Counted from the stretch's first letter, positions 38,034 through 48,022 are shown. The stretch: DNA of 64,000 nt from JAIEPX01 sp963725255 (GCA_963725255.1 CAVRXV010000017.1:248001-312000); one strand, 5' to 3'. Numbers and translations: made by a program. The notes: generated by a model not told the origin, from the sequence alone.

Positions 38034-38624
38034 CTAGTCCCAGTGCGGATGATCTCTGAAGATAATTTCAATACGTCTATTTCGTGCTCGTCCATAATAA
38101 GTATCGCTATTTGCGATCGGATTCAGCGATCCGTACCCTTTTGTATAAAGCAAGCGAGAATCTACTCCATGCTCCCATAAATATTTGGCCACATTTTTTG
38201 CCTGGAATAATGACAACACTTCGTTACGATAATCCTTACCACAACAATCCGTATAGCCTTCAATTCTTACGTCCACTTTGTTGTAACATTGCAATAACAA
38301 TCCAACCGCTTTTAATACGTGCAGATATTCCTCGTTAAAATTCGCAGATACAGGTCTAAATAAACGATCACTCGCGATAATGATTTGCATATCCTCACCT
38401 ACCCGATTCACTTGAACGGCTTGGTGACGCAATACACACATAATTTGCCGATTGGCTGCGGGTGTGCATACTTTGGGTGAAGGACAAAGAATAATATTAT
38501 CACTGATCACTTCAGGGCATTTTGCAGAAACATGCTCTTCAATAAACTTATGATAACAGCCTGTAATCATGAAGACCGTACAAAGTAGGGCGAGTATGAA
38601 CCGCGAAATTACATGTTTTCCCAT
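38034..38624 (-). CDS. dotK: Dot/Icm outer-membrane lipoprotein DotK (IcmN), OmpA-like
   Basis: About 196 residues from ATG 38624 (AGGGAAG upstream), chosen because it gives a lipoprotein signal ending in the lipobox MITGC. The C-terminal half is an OmpA-like peptidoglycan-binding domain: VDVRIEGYTDCCGKDYRNEV, LSLFQAKNVAKYLWEHGVD, RLLYTKGYGSLNPIANSDT and RNRRIEIIF. It anchors the outer ring to the cell wall. Length fits Legionella IcmN (189). It is preceded by cargo (38.7-43.7 kb) that separates it from dotL, so transcription across the gap may be interrupted and it may need its own promoter. Confidence 0.92.
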   Translation of the reverse strand: MGKHVISRFILALLCTVFMITGCYHKFIEEHVSAKCPEVISDNIILCPSPKVCTPAANRQIMCVLRHQAVQVNRVGEDMQIIIASDRLFRPVSANFNEEYLHVLKAVGLLLQCYNKVDVRIEGYTDCCGKDYRNEVLSLFQAKNVAKYLWEHGVDSRLLYTKGYGSLNPIANSDTYYGRARNRRIEIIFRDHPHWD

Positions 38625-38689
38625 AAGTAAAACTTCCCTGTATGATAATTGGGAGTGATTATGCATGATAGTCCATACCATTTTCAAGA

Positions 38690-39074
38690 CATTATTATAG
38701 AGCGCCCAAAGTCGGCGTTACAATCCGACTGTCTTTCCGAAAATGGCTTGTATCCTTTCTCTCGTCTTTGGATTTACTTGATAACTGGCAAGTATACAAG
38801 CATTCTGAAGACGCACTTGGGGAGACCATGAATGGCTTTAGGGCAATGACCTTGTGAGCGAGATTGGTCCCCTGCCTTAATTGACCTAATGCTAAAGTGT
38901 ATCCAAGACCCTAGAGTCTGCATATCAAGCGTAGTAAGTCATAGCGCAAGGTCAGGGAACCAAGTGTGATGTTATCACACAGAAGGAGATTGGAAAATGA
39001 GTAAACTCAGGCAAGCATTAGTAGGGATTGATGTGGGCTCGAAAGATATGCTAAAAGTTATAGTATTTTATTAA
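38690..39074 (+). mobile_element. Left-end remnant of an IS110-family element
   Basis: A short open frame starts at ATG 38997 (GGAG upstream) with KLRQALVGIDVGSKDM and stops at 39074. This is the N-terminal DEDD-transposase entry (VGIDVGSK) of IS110 elements, cut off after about 20 residues. The ~300 bases before it contain no gene. IS110 members keep a long non-coding left end that makes a bridge RNA, so this stretch probably held it. The rest of the element is missing. It lies in the dotK-cargo boundary. The left limit is approximate. Confidence 0.6.
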
Positions 39075-39144
39075 TCTAATTACAGACCTTTTTTATGACA
39101 ATTTGCAACTCATTTTGCATTGAGAAAAAATAATACGACGCCCT

Positions 39145-40953
39145 TTATTTATTCTTCGGTATGTTGATATTAGTTGATGCAGCGTCCGAGTGTGCTGCAA
39201 CACTCTCAGATGGAGAATCTTTGCTTTTATTACTGACACTAGCATCTAGCATACCTCTTATCTTCGTACCTTGTGCTTTAGGATCATCTTGCGTTTGTTT
39301 TTCTGTTTTTTCTTCTTTGACTTCACGCCCACGAGGTTTCGGAGCTTGTTGCGGGTAAGCACTCATAATATCTCTGTTAATAGTTTGGGCATTAACTGGT
39401 ACAGAATTAACGTCTGCTGATTTTACGCGCATAGTTTTAACTACATAGCCAAGACTTAATAATTCTTGAGTAGCAGCTGCAAAGGTGAATTCATCGCGGC
39501 GCCTCAACTGACCTAAGGCGTCAAAATGTTGCGGACCGTCCACTTCAACAAGATAAGCAAGTTTCTGGTCCCGTGTTCTTATTACGATATCAAGTCGAAT
39601 TCCACATTCAAGCAAATGTTCACTGAGCACCTCCAAGTTTGATTTAGTTGAAGCGTCAACCGTATGATTAAATGCTCTGCAGCCATGCTGAAAATTTGTT
39701 GTCAAAAGCTGTTGTGGATTAGAGAGTTTTGGAATATTTTCTCGTCTTAAGACAGTTTGCGCGGCAGTACACAAGTTTTGGAGAATTAGCGGAAGAGGTC
39801 TAACAACGTGACCACGGGATTCTTGATAAAGTATGGCCTGTTCAAACTTCTTGATCCAGCGTATTTCCTTAGGATTTTTGCGCTCGATATCTGTATGACT
39901 CAGTCCAATTTCTTGCGCAGTCTTGGCACATAGATTAATTACCGTTTCCACTAGAGGACCATCTCTTCCTTTATGAAGGATGCAAAGATCTTGCAATGCC
40001 ATGGAAAAATACTCTAATGTTTTCATGGCGATATTTTTTGCATTCCCGCCATATCGCTGGTTAATTGATTTATGAAATTGCCTATGAATGTCTTCTGTAT
40101 ACACGAATTCTTTAAATTTTTTTATGATTTCAGATGCTTCATTTGATTGTTTCATCCTTGATAGCAATAAAAACTCGATTGCTGCTTCGTAGTTATTCAG
40201 AAATGATTGGTATGAATCTACATTAATATTGCGATTAAGTTGTATGAAAGTATTATCTATACGATTCCAAATACTGCGGCAGCATTTTTCGACTGTTGTC
40301 TCGAGTCTTTCTGTTCCTATAACCGCTAACAATCTACTAATATCACGCACCATGCCAAAAAATTCCGCAGAATCTAATGAGGCATTATCTGCATTAAAAT
40401 TCATAGCATCTTCAATAGCCAGGCAAATAAATTGTCTTTTCTGAAGGGCTATCGGCGTTGAGGATACGAGCTCTACATAGGCATCCATTTGAACACGCTT
40501 TTGTTCCTCTGAGTCACCTTTCGATTGAATAGCCGATTTATTATCATTGATGACATTTTTGGCAAGTCTAACAAGACGTTCATTGGCTAAGCCAAGAGTT
40601 TTAGAATGTTCCTGTTGAGTATTCTGTGATTGCTCGAAGCGAGACACAAAGATTTTCACAACCTCATATATCTGCTTGAAAGATTGGTATGTTTCCTGAT
40701 TAAGATTTTGAGCAAATTGCTCATACAATTTCAGCAATGAATATTGAATACGCTTCGTACAACTTTCAAATAAACGAGCATCCACGGTTATCTTTTGCTC
40801 ACCTATTAATCTATTAAGTTGAGACACCAAATCAATTACAAGAGCGGGGTTGGCCTGATCGGCTGAGCTCAGTTGATGCATGGCAGCAGATATCTCTTCT
40901 GTTTTGGCTTTCCATCTCTCTTTAATTACACGCTTCATAACAGTTTCTCTCAT
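39145..40953 (-). CDS. Large helical protein with a C-terminal RAP-like domain, candidate effector
   Basis: 602 residues, no signal peptide or membrane helix. The first ~430 residues are mostly helical and unrecognised. Residues ~440-510 read LDIVIRTRDQKLAYLVEVDG then PQHF, LRRRDEF and LLSLGYVVKTMRV. This is the pattern of RAP domains (PD-(D/E)XK-like fold, xEVDGPxHF followed by an arginine-rich helix and a final V..I/M strand), thought to bind or cut RNA. The last ~95 residues are Lys/Glu/Ser-rich and disordered. RAP proteins occur mainly in eukaryotic organelles and in a few intracellular bacteria. Lying inside the Dot/Icm cluster, it may be a secreted or regulatory cargo gene. The start is uncertain: ATG 40938 is also possible. 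Confidence 0.6.
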   Translation of the reverse strand: MRETVMKRVIKERWKAKTEEISAAMHQLSSADQANPALVIDLVSQLNRLIGEQKITVDARLFESCTKRIQYSLLKLYEQFAQNLNQETYQSFKQIYEVVKIFVSRFEQSQNTQQEHSKTLGLANERLVRLAKNVINDNKSAIQSKGDSEEQKRVQMDAYVELVSSTPIALQKRQFICLAIEDAMNFNADNASLDSAEFFGMVRDISRLLAVIGTERLETTVEKCCRSIWNRIDNTFIQLNRNINVDSYQSFLNNYEAAIEFLLLSRMKQSNEASEIIKKFKEFVYTEDIHRQFHKSINQRYGGNAKNIAMKTLEYFSMALQDLCILHKGRDGPLVETVINLCAKTAQEIGLSHTDIERKNPKEIRWIKKFEQAILYQESRGHVVRPLPLILQNLCTAAQTVLRRENIPKLSNPQQLLTTNFQHGCRAFNHTVDASTKSNLEVLSEHLLECGIRLDIVIRTRDQKLAYLVEVDGPQHFDALGQLRRRDEFTFAAATQELLSLGYVVKTMRVKSADVNSVPVNAQTINRDIMSAYPQQAPKPRGREVKEEKTEKQTQDDPKAQGTKIRGMLDASVSNKSKDSPSESVAAHSDAASTNINIPKNK

Positions 40954-41150
40954 ATGCTTGGCGTTGCCTAATACCTTATTACGATTTTCACATGAAAACT
41001 AATTTTGTAATATATCTAATTACATTATAGCGTACTAACAACCATATTGCCTGCGGGCTTTACATGCTCTAAAGTACAAATAGTGTAGTTGGATGGGCTA
41101 ATGATGAATTTAAATATTCACAGGACCAAAGAAGAAGAGGCTGTTACTGA

Positions 41151-42083
41151 TTAAATGTATCTGAAAATAGGCCCTTGATTAAGGGCTTCAGAAATAGTCA
41201 TTACTCTGTTAAGAATTTTATCTCGGTTTTCTTCAAGATTACTAAGTCTGGTAAGAGGAATTTTCAGCGCTTCATCGATAGTAATAAGATTCAATTTAAT
41301 ACAGCAGGCAATAATGTTTGAATTTAATACTATACGTTCTCCGCCATTTAGACTAATCACTCTTTCTAATGTCATAGCGCCCGATCTCATTAATTCATAT
41401 GTGAAGTTATATTCTGCGAGTGCGGCTTGTTGACAATAAGTTAATGAATAATACAGCTCTTCATTAACTACACCACTTATGAATAAATTAAGCATAGAAT
41501 TTTCAAGCAAAAATTGAAAAATAAAGGGTTTGTCATGCAGGAGTTTATCTAATGATAACTTCCCACAAGCGACTAGCCGACTTATGTTGGCATTCGCTAA
41601 TATTTCTCGCTGATTATGATCGAGTGCAGCCAATTGATCCGCTGATAATTGGTCGAATAAATTAGGAGAAGGTAGCTCTAAAAATTCTCGAGGTAATTGT
41701 TTTCGCTGCATTTCGACTTGACCCAAGTGCCGTTCCATTTCGTCTAACCTTGTTTGCGCAATTAAATGCATACGCTCTTCTCGCGACATTGCACTGAGTT
41801 CTTCAACTTTTGCTTTTTTTCGTTGAGTTACTTTTTCGACAAAAACATGATGGTGCCCTTTGCTTGCATAATCTTCAGGACTTTCCAGTAGCTCTCGGAT
41901 ATTTTCAATATAGTCTCTTAAATGCTCAGGCACTTCCACGGAGTCATCTGTAGCATCAACTGAGGAAAGCATCCTTATGATGTCATCGAAGTCAGTAATA
42001 TCAATACAAGGATTTTTATCCAAATAGGAATTTATTAATTCAACGTAATCTGCCACCTCTTTACTACTTAGTTTTAGCATCAT
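41151..42083 (-). CDS. Unrecognised helical protein, possible effector
   Basis: 310 residues, soluble, GGGAG site about 10 bases before the ATG. Three parts can be seen: an acidic N-terminus (~90 residues), a charged helix with KKAKVEELSAMSREERMHLI and LDEMERHLGQVEMQRKQL suggesting a coiled coil, and a C-terminal half of ~40-residue helical units. Those units carry recurring 'xLxxxQxxxLAxxNxxxxLxxxGxLxLxxxL' patterns (near LSADQLAALDHNQREILANA and YCQQAALAEYNFTYELM). It lies between the P450 and RAP-like genes in the dotL-dotK cargo. No family recognised and no function claimed. Confidence 0.5.
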   Translation of the reverse strand: MMLKLSSKEVADYVELINSYLDKNPCIDITDFDDIIRMLSSVDATDDSVEVPEHLRDYIENIRELLESPEDYASKGHHHVFVEKVTQRKKAKVEELSAMSREERMHLIAQTRLDEMERHLGQVEMQRKQLPREFLELPSPNLFDQLSADQLAALDHNQREILANANISRLVACGKLSLDKLLHDKPFIFQFLLENSMLNLFISGVVNEELYYSLTYCQQAALAEYNFTYELMRSGAMTLERVISLNGGERIVLNSNIIACCIKLNLITIDEALKIPLTRLSNLEENRDKILNRVMTISEALNQGPIFRYI

Positions 42084-42394
42084 GATGGTGATACTCCCTA
42101 TAAAATAATCATAAGAATCATCTTACCATACTAATTTGTTAAGGTAAATACTATTCGCGAATGCCGAATTGGCTCATCAAAAATGTTATCGAAGGAAGAG
42201 TCTTCTCAATCATAGATGTAGAATATAAAGGGGTATCAGGTGATATAAAAATGTGAGTTAGTGAGTGTAAGTCAGTAAGTAATTATGGCCTGCTGTTTTC
42301 CTGAAGCTCGATGTATATCTATATATTTAACTTTAGGAGGGGTATTATTTGAGAGAAGAGTAGTTCTCGATGTTCAGCTGTGGATAGGATTAAC
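42084..42394. other. Divergent intergenic region without a recognised gene
   Basis: About 310 bases between the helical-protein gene (minus) and the P450 gene (plus). Presumably both promoters are here, but I find no convincing -35/-10 pair, repeat or RNA. Confidence 0.5.
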
Positions 42395-43726
42395 ATGGAA
42401 AGAAAAAATCGCAAAGCGCCTTGGATGAAATTACTGTTCAAATTATGGACTAAAAAAATCCAAGATCGTCGTCATTTTTGCACCATCGCTGCATCATGCG
42501 GAGATATTGTAAGGATCCCGTTAGGATTTCGATCGACATTTATTATGAATGATCCTGAGGCTATTTCACATATCTTAGTTCAAAACGAATCGAACTATGT
42601 GAAAAACAGTCATTCAAACGCTCGACTAGAACCCTTTATTGGCCCAGGTTTATTAACAAACTCTGGAGAGCCCTGGCGACAAACTCGTCACGAAGTTCAA
42701 CGAGAACTCTATTATAAAAACATAACCCAGTATGTGCCCTTTATTACAAACGCCACTCAAAAACACTTGGACGCTTGGATAGAACGCACCGGAAGCAGTG
42801 TGGATTTAGTGCACGAAATGTCTAAACTTGTATTTGATATCAGTGCAATGGCGCTCTTTGGCGCTGATGTTCAACCAAAAAGCCACAATATTATTCCTCG
42901 CTTACATGCGTCAAATAAATATTTTGTGAGCGGCCTTTTTTTAAAAACGTCAATACCTACACTCAAAAATCTTCAATTTCGAAAAACAAAAAGAATTATC
43001 GATGATTTAATTAACGATTTATTGAACACACCTCAATCCTACGATCATCAACTAACACCTGCACTTAAATGTTTTAGAAATCTTCCAGATGACAGCGAAG
43101 AGACAAAATTACGTCATCTCAACGAAGCAAAACATTTTATTCTTGCAGGACATGAAACAACTGCCACCGCATTAACTTGGACGCTTTATTTACTTTCTAA
43201 ACATCCTGAAATTTTACAACAAGTCGTTTCTGAAATAGATTCTGTATTCAATGGCCACAGACCCACGTTGGAAAAACTAGATCAATTAGAATATACGACA
43301 ATGGTGATTGAAGAAACGCTACGACTTTACCCTTCGTTATGGATTTTTGATCGCGCTGCCATTAATGATGATATTGTTTGTAATTATCATGTTCCTGCAA
43401 AAAGTGTTGTCATCATCTGCCCTTATACACTTCATCGTAATCCAAAATACTGGAGCAATCCTGATCAATTCGATCCGCAACGTTTCAACAAAAATAATCA
43501 ACATCATCATCCAAAAAATGCGTATATCCCTTTTGGATCCGGACCACGTGTTTGTATAGGAAAACATTTAGGGCTCATGATTATGAAAATAGCAATTTCG
43601 ATGATTCTGCAACAATTTGATTTAATTATTGATCCAAAGCTAGAAGTAGAAGCTGACCCACTCATTACAATAAAACCCGATGGGCCTATTCCACTTAAGA
43701 TAAAAAGAAGAAGGGGTCAGATCTAA
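42395..43726 (+). CDS. Cytochrome P450
   Basis: Heme monooxygenase of about 443 residues. I use the ATG at 42395; a GTG at 42380 is possible and neither has a strong ribosome site. Diagnostic motifs: the oxygen-binding I-helix AGHETTATALTW, the K-helix EETLRLYP (ExxR), the WSNPDQFDPQRF meander and the heme loop FGSGPRVCIGK with its cysteine ligand. No membrane anchor, so a soluble bacterial type. The substrate is unknown and electron-transfer partners are not nearby. It runs opposite to the Dot/Icm genes around it, so it was inserted into the cluster. Its last residues RRGQI and TAA stop come from a repeat shared with dotL's end. Confidence 0.92.
   Translation: MERKNRKAPWMKLLFKLWTKKIQDRRHFCTIAASCGDIVRIPLGFRSTFIMNDPEAISHILVQNESNYVKNSHSNARLEPFIGPGLLTNSGEPWRQTRHEVQRELYYKNITQYVPFITNATQKHLDAWIERTGSSVDLVHEMSKLVFDISAMALFGADVQPKSHNIIPRLHASNKYFVSGLFLKTSIPTLKNLQFRKTKRIIDDLINDLLNTPQSYDHQLTPALKCFRNLPDDSEETKLRHLNEAKHFILAGHETTATALTWTLYLLSKHPEILQQVVSEIDSVFNGHRPTLEKLDQLEYTTMVIEETLRLYPSLWIFDRAAINDDIVCNYHVPAKSVVIICPYTLHRNPKYWSNPDQFDPQRFNKNNQHHHPKNAYIPFGSGPRVCIGKHLGLMIMKIAISMILQQFDLIIDPKLEVEADPLITIKPDGPIPLKIKRRRGQI
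43711..43726. repeat. AAGGGGTCAGATCTAA copy shared by the ends of the P450 and dotL genes
   Basis: The plus-strand TAA (43724-43726) ends P450 and the minus-strand TAG (43723-43725) ends dotL. The two stops overlap inside a single repeat copy. Confidence 0.88.
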
Positions 43727-46095
43727 TCCAAGAACGATGTGTCTTCACCTGCAGCAGCAGTACCACCCGATTTAATTGTTGAAATATTCGCAACGAGATC
43801 ATCGATAGCAGCTGCAAGTTCTGCTGGTGTTGGAACATCAATAATTTCTGGAGGATAATGCGTAGCCATTTGCATGTCTTTAACAATCTCACTCGCAATT
43901 GAGTTCGCATATTGATCTGTTTTGCCGAGAAGTCTTTCTACATAAGCGGTTTGTTCTCGAGTCGGATTAAATGACAAAATAGCTTGACTAAATTGTCCAC
44001 GTTCCGTTACTAACAACTGCTGTTCCAAATATTCTGATTGGCGCAAGTTGGTAAAGATATTAACTTCATTTTCAGGTAATTCAATGGCTTCATGAACCAC
44101 TCGCGGAGCAGCAACTTGATAAAAGGATTTAATAGCACTGACTGCTCGCTCTATAGGTAGCTCAGCCTGATCTGTTTTATTATATTCAGTGATAAAACGT
44201 TCCAAGAATTCATCCATGGCAACAGATTCTGGAAAAATATACGGTTTTGAAACAGCTGCCTTAAATCGATCCATGCTCTGCATTAGATTATGCAAATCAG
44301 CATCTTCAGGCTTTTCAACTTTCAAGAATTGGTTTAGGCGCATCACTTTACAATGTGGCGGATCGGCGTAAAACATGCTCGCGCGAATAATAGTTGATTT
44401 AAAAAATATGTGCGCTTCACCTTCACGTTGATCTTTCAAATCCATGAGATCCATACGCGCATGTTTAATGACTTGAGCACCACGATTATCCATATAATTA
44501 TTGGTAACACCTCGAGTATCTGACTGGAATCCGCTCACTTGTGTGACAAGGCTTCACCCGCTGTTTTAGAGAAAAATTCCCACGTTTCCATAGGATCTTC
44601 AAGTTTCATACAAATTTTAATATTGGTATTTGCACCAATAGACGCGGCTTCTTCTTTTGACGCTTTTTGGAATGCGGGTAAGATCTTGTCCGGCAAATAC
44701 CACTGAGAATCCTAATGAACGTGCTTGCGCAGGAACCACTGCAAATCCTTTCACCGCATAATAACCATACTCATCAAGAATACAGAGATAAGGCGTCGCA
44801 GCATTTGTTGGTTTACGATTGAATTAAATCGTGATATTCACCTTCCACTTCATCACCTAAACCTGCAGCCATCATTGCTTTTAAAGAAGCAATAATTACT
44901 TTACCTAAATTCGCAAGTTCGTCAGGTGATTTTTCCAATGCGGGTAATAGTACCACTAAAATTCGTCGATTTAATACAACGTCTTTCAAATCAACTTCCG
45001 CAAGATTGGTACGAATAATATGGCCATAGGTATCAGCTAATGATGAAAACACACGTGTTAATTGCATTGTAATAAAACCATGCTGTTCCAATACTTGAGA
45101 AACCTGTTTACCTTTCGTTCTTTATTATAACCCGGCAAGTTATATAAGTAGTTATTTATGGGCTCAAGCACAACATCAGGTAAATTTTCTAAACTCACTG
45201 GTTCTGCTTTATCACGAATTAAAACTTTGTCCATCACCATAGGTTCCAAACGTTCAAGGGTAAAATAATTTCGGATGGTATTAGCGTCGAGTAATAAATG
45301 ACCACCGTCTCTCATCGCAACCAATACTTTCATTAACGCTTCTACGAAAGCAATAGCACGACCTTTCCACATATCACCGTCACCACCACCTTTACTGGAG
45401 TCCATGAGACTCACAACAAGTTGTGACAACATACTGGAAGAACCTTGACAAAAAGGATTCATGGTATTGGATAATCGAAGTTTTTGTGGTCCTATAATAT
45501 CACGCGCACCTGTCATGAAGTTGATCAACAGCAAATCATCTTCACGGCCCATCGCTCGCACCATACCATAAATTTTAGCATATAATGCGTTATCACCCTT
45601 ACCATCCACGTAAATAAATCCACTACCTTGCAGCAAAGCATTAAATGCAATTGAAGTGAGCGCTTCCGTTTTACCACTACCTGTTGATCCGAATATCAAC
45701 ACGTGTGTTCGCATATCTTCATTGGAAAACCAAAGTTCGGCATTCGATTCAAGTTCATTTCCAATAAAATAAATTCCGCGAGATTTACGCGGTTTCATTG
45801 TTCCTGGAACAGGATCATTATGATCTTTAACACCGGCACTCATTGGTAATTTAAAGGGTAATGATGTAACGCGCGTAAAAGCAACGAGAAAAAATATCAC
45901 TCCAAGAATAAAAAATAAATCTGCGAAGGCAGGAAGCACAAATCCAGTTGCGGCCATACCAACAATCGTCATTGCCACCATTGGAGGATTTTTAAAATAA
46001 TCGCTGACCCGCATTCCGAACGTGCGCGTATCGCGCAACATCAACCGCGGATCTTGCTCGTGTTTTCTTTCTAAACCTCGCTTTATTTTACGCAT
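43723..46095 (-). pseudogene. dotL: Dot/Icm type IV coupling ATPase DotL (IcmO), broken by four single-base shifts
   Basis: Full span about 790 residues, as in Legionella (783). N-terminal piece 46095-45058: two membrane helices and Walker A LIFGSTGSGKTEAL near 45690. Middle pieces read MEQHGFITMQL...VVLLPALEKSPDEL, then NRKPTNAATPYLCILDEYGY, then KASKEEAASIGANTNIKICM, each in a different frame. The C-terminal 44538-43723 piece binds IcmS/IcmW and DotN in Legionella. Shifts fall near 45113 (a base missing in GAAAGG), 44815 (extra T in CAATCG), 44687 (extra A in CTTACCC) and 44552 (a base missing near GAAGCC). All flanking protein is highly conserved. Either very recent inactivation or assembly indels. 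Start overlaps the dotM stop (TAATG). Confidence 0.87.
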
Positions 46096-47255
46096 TACTC
46101 TTCATCCGGTTCATAAAGCACATCTCCGACTGCCGCTTCCAGTGCTTTAACAGCATTATCAACCATCGGTGTGCGCATGGGTGCATTAAGTCTTTTCTCG
46201 ACCAACCAATGTGCGAATGGGCCACTGACTTCAACAAATGGCGTTTGTCGTCCTATACTACCCAACATAAACCATAAACGTCGATCAACAGGCTTCAACC
46301 ATAAAAATTCAGCAACTGCTAAAACACCATCAGCTCGTGCTAATTCCATCATAGAAGACATCATTGTTAAAACATACGCATGCCGGCGAGTTACATATTG
46401 CACTTCTTTTGTATTAATATATTTTGCAACCACTTCTTTAACACCAGAAAAATCTAATTTTCCTGCAGCATATGATTCAGACAATTGAGCCAACAATTTA
46501 TCGGAATTCACTCGATCACGATTAGCTCGTGCAGCAAAAATTGCAAATAAAGCTTGCATGTGCATTGGAAGTGCTTGAACGCCTGTAAAATAATGCCCTA
46601 ATTGCAAAGCAAATAGTCGTGCTGCTGAACCACGAATAATAGTCACAGTAACGGGTCGTTTTGAACGATCTTCCTTGAGTAATTTATTTTCTTTAGCAAA
46701 TGTCATCGGTGGTGTGGACATTGCCCAAGGACCCTTATTAATATCTTCTTTAGTAAGATCCAACTTTGAAATAGGGGCAATCATTTTCCACAACCTTTTT
46801 TCACTTTCGCGTAAAACAGTCATACGTCGATTAAAAACCCGCTTGAATTTAGAAGCAATACCTGTTTGGATTGTAATAAAAGCTAAAACGCCCAAAACTA
46901 TGGCAAAAGGTATTGCAAGATACGTTCCCACTAATGAACTCACTTGAGAAATAGGTGAAAAATCCATGGATGCTGAAGCACCTTCTGAAATAATATTGAG
47001 TGATTGAATCAAACCGGCTGTACTGGGAATAGGTAATCCTACATAAGATGCGACACTACCATACATTTCTAAACCATAGCTAATTAACAAAATTTCTAAA
47101 TATCGAATTTTAAAAATAGCAGTTCCAATATAATATCGACCAAAAAACCAAGCCGCTAAAATACCAGCAACAATCAATACAATAACCCATAGGAAATCGA
47201 GCGAATTATCGCCACCACCTCCTCCTCCGCCACCTTGTTGCTGTTGTCCGGCCAT
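46095..47255 (-). CDS. dotM: Dot/Icm coupling-complex protein DotM (IcmP)
   Basis: About 386 residues from ATG 47255; the frame is open to a GTG at 47270. Gln/Gly-rich start, then membrane helices FLWVIVLIVAGILAAWFFG, YLEILLISYGLEM and LAIPFAIVLGVLAFITIQTG. After these comes a soluble domain with GPWAMSTPPMTFAKENKLL, HYFTGVQALPMHMQALFAIF and RRHAYVLTMMSSMMELAR. DotM holds the basic patch that recognises acidic substrates. Its TAA overlaps the ATG of dotL. Intact. A short gap of ~115 bases separates it from icmQ. Confidence 0.94.
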   Translation of the reverse strand: MAGQQQQGGGGGGGGDNSLDFLWVIVLIVAGILAAWFFGRYYIGTAIFKIRYLEILLISYGLEMYGSVASYVGLPIPSTAGLIQSLNIISEGASASMDFSPISQVSSLVGTYLAIPFAIVLGVLAFITIQTGIASKFKRVFNRRMTVLRESEKRLWKMIAPISKLDLTKEDINKGPWAMSTPPMTFAKENKLLKEDRSKRPVTVTIIRGSAARLFALQLGHYFTGVQALPMHMQALFAIFAARANRDRVNSDKLLAQLSESYAAGKLDFSGVKEVVAKYINTKEVQYVTRRHAYVLTMMSSMMELARADGVLAVAEFLWLKPVDRRLWFMLGSIGRQTPFVEVSGPFAHWLVEKRLNAPMRTPMVDNAVKALEAAVGDVLYEPDEE

Positions 47256-47384
47256 ATTGTTCCATCTCACTCAATAGCAGTTAAACTGCTTCCCTTTCAA
47301 TAATGATAACTTAGAACAGTGCTCAAAGTTTCATCCTACCAACTTAATTATAGCGTATATGAAAATTTTCGTGAGGCATCATTA

Positions 47385-47981
47385 TTATTTTGGTGGTAAA
47401 TCTGTTTGAATTAACTTGAGAGATCCTTCATTGTATTCATACGTTCTACCACTAAGTATAAAACGCTGAATTCCTCCAGGTTTGATTCCACCTTCCTTGA
47501 TGTTCAATAGTTCATAACCTAGTTTATCTATAGCCGGCTTCCCTGGTAAGCCTTTAACAACATCCTGCTTCCTCACAAGCACAACGACATAACCTTCTTT
47601 ATTTGGATCGGGACGACCACGAATCATTTCTTTAATGTGTTCTTCTTCTTTGTAAACTGGACGAGTAATACTGTAATCGGTAATGCTTTTTAAAGTTCGC
47701 TCCCAAATCCGTAAATCATTATAATCTTGTTGAAAAACAGAAACAAAAACGGTTTGTAAATCGTCAAGCTGAGTTTTGGTTACGCCCATTGATTTAGCCT
47801 GATTTTCCGTTTTAATTTGATTTTGAAGGTCGATTGCTTCTTCACGAAGCTCTTTAATTTTTTTTTCCATATTCTGTAAGAGAAAGGTTTCCTGCCAACC
47901 ACCTGTAGCAAGCGTTTTATCGACAATGTCGACAAAACGCTTCAGTGTTTCAAGATCAGAATTATCCTTTTCTTTACTCAT
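47385..47981 (-). CDS. icmQ: Dot/Icm chaperone-like protein IcmQ
   Basis: 198 residues; Legionella IcmQ has 191. Soluble: a helical N-terminus (LKRFVDIVDKTLATGGWQETF, LLQNMEKKIKELREE), a middle linker and a C-terminal ADP-ribosyltransferase-like NAD-binding fold (RPVYKEEEHIKEMIRGRPDP, GYVVVLVRKQDVVKG, and GRTYEYNEGSLKLI). IcmQ inserts into lipid when not held by its IcmR-type partner. The gene directly before it (48023-48286) is the expected partner locus. ATG 47981 comes 42 bases after the stop of that gene. Confidence 0.92.
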   Translation of the reverse strand: MSKEKDNSDLETLKRFVDIVDKTLATGGWQETFLLQNMEKKIKELREEAIDLQNQIKTENQAKSMGVTKTQLDDLQTVFVSVFQQDYNDLRIWERTLKSITDYSITRPVYKEEEHIKEMIRGRPDPNKEGYVVVLVRKQDVVKGLPGKPAIDKLGYELLNIKEGGIKPGGIQRFILSGRTYEYNEGSLKLIQTDLPPK

Positions 47982-48022
47982 TCATCTATCCTTCAGTGGC
48001 AATCCTGCCCACTAGAAACTGT

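Noticed and set aside
41101..41154. 17-codon frame upstream of the helical-protein gene's end
   Set aside because: Too short and no context.
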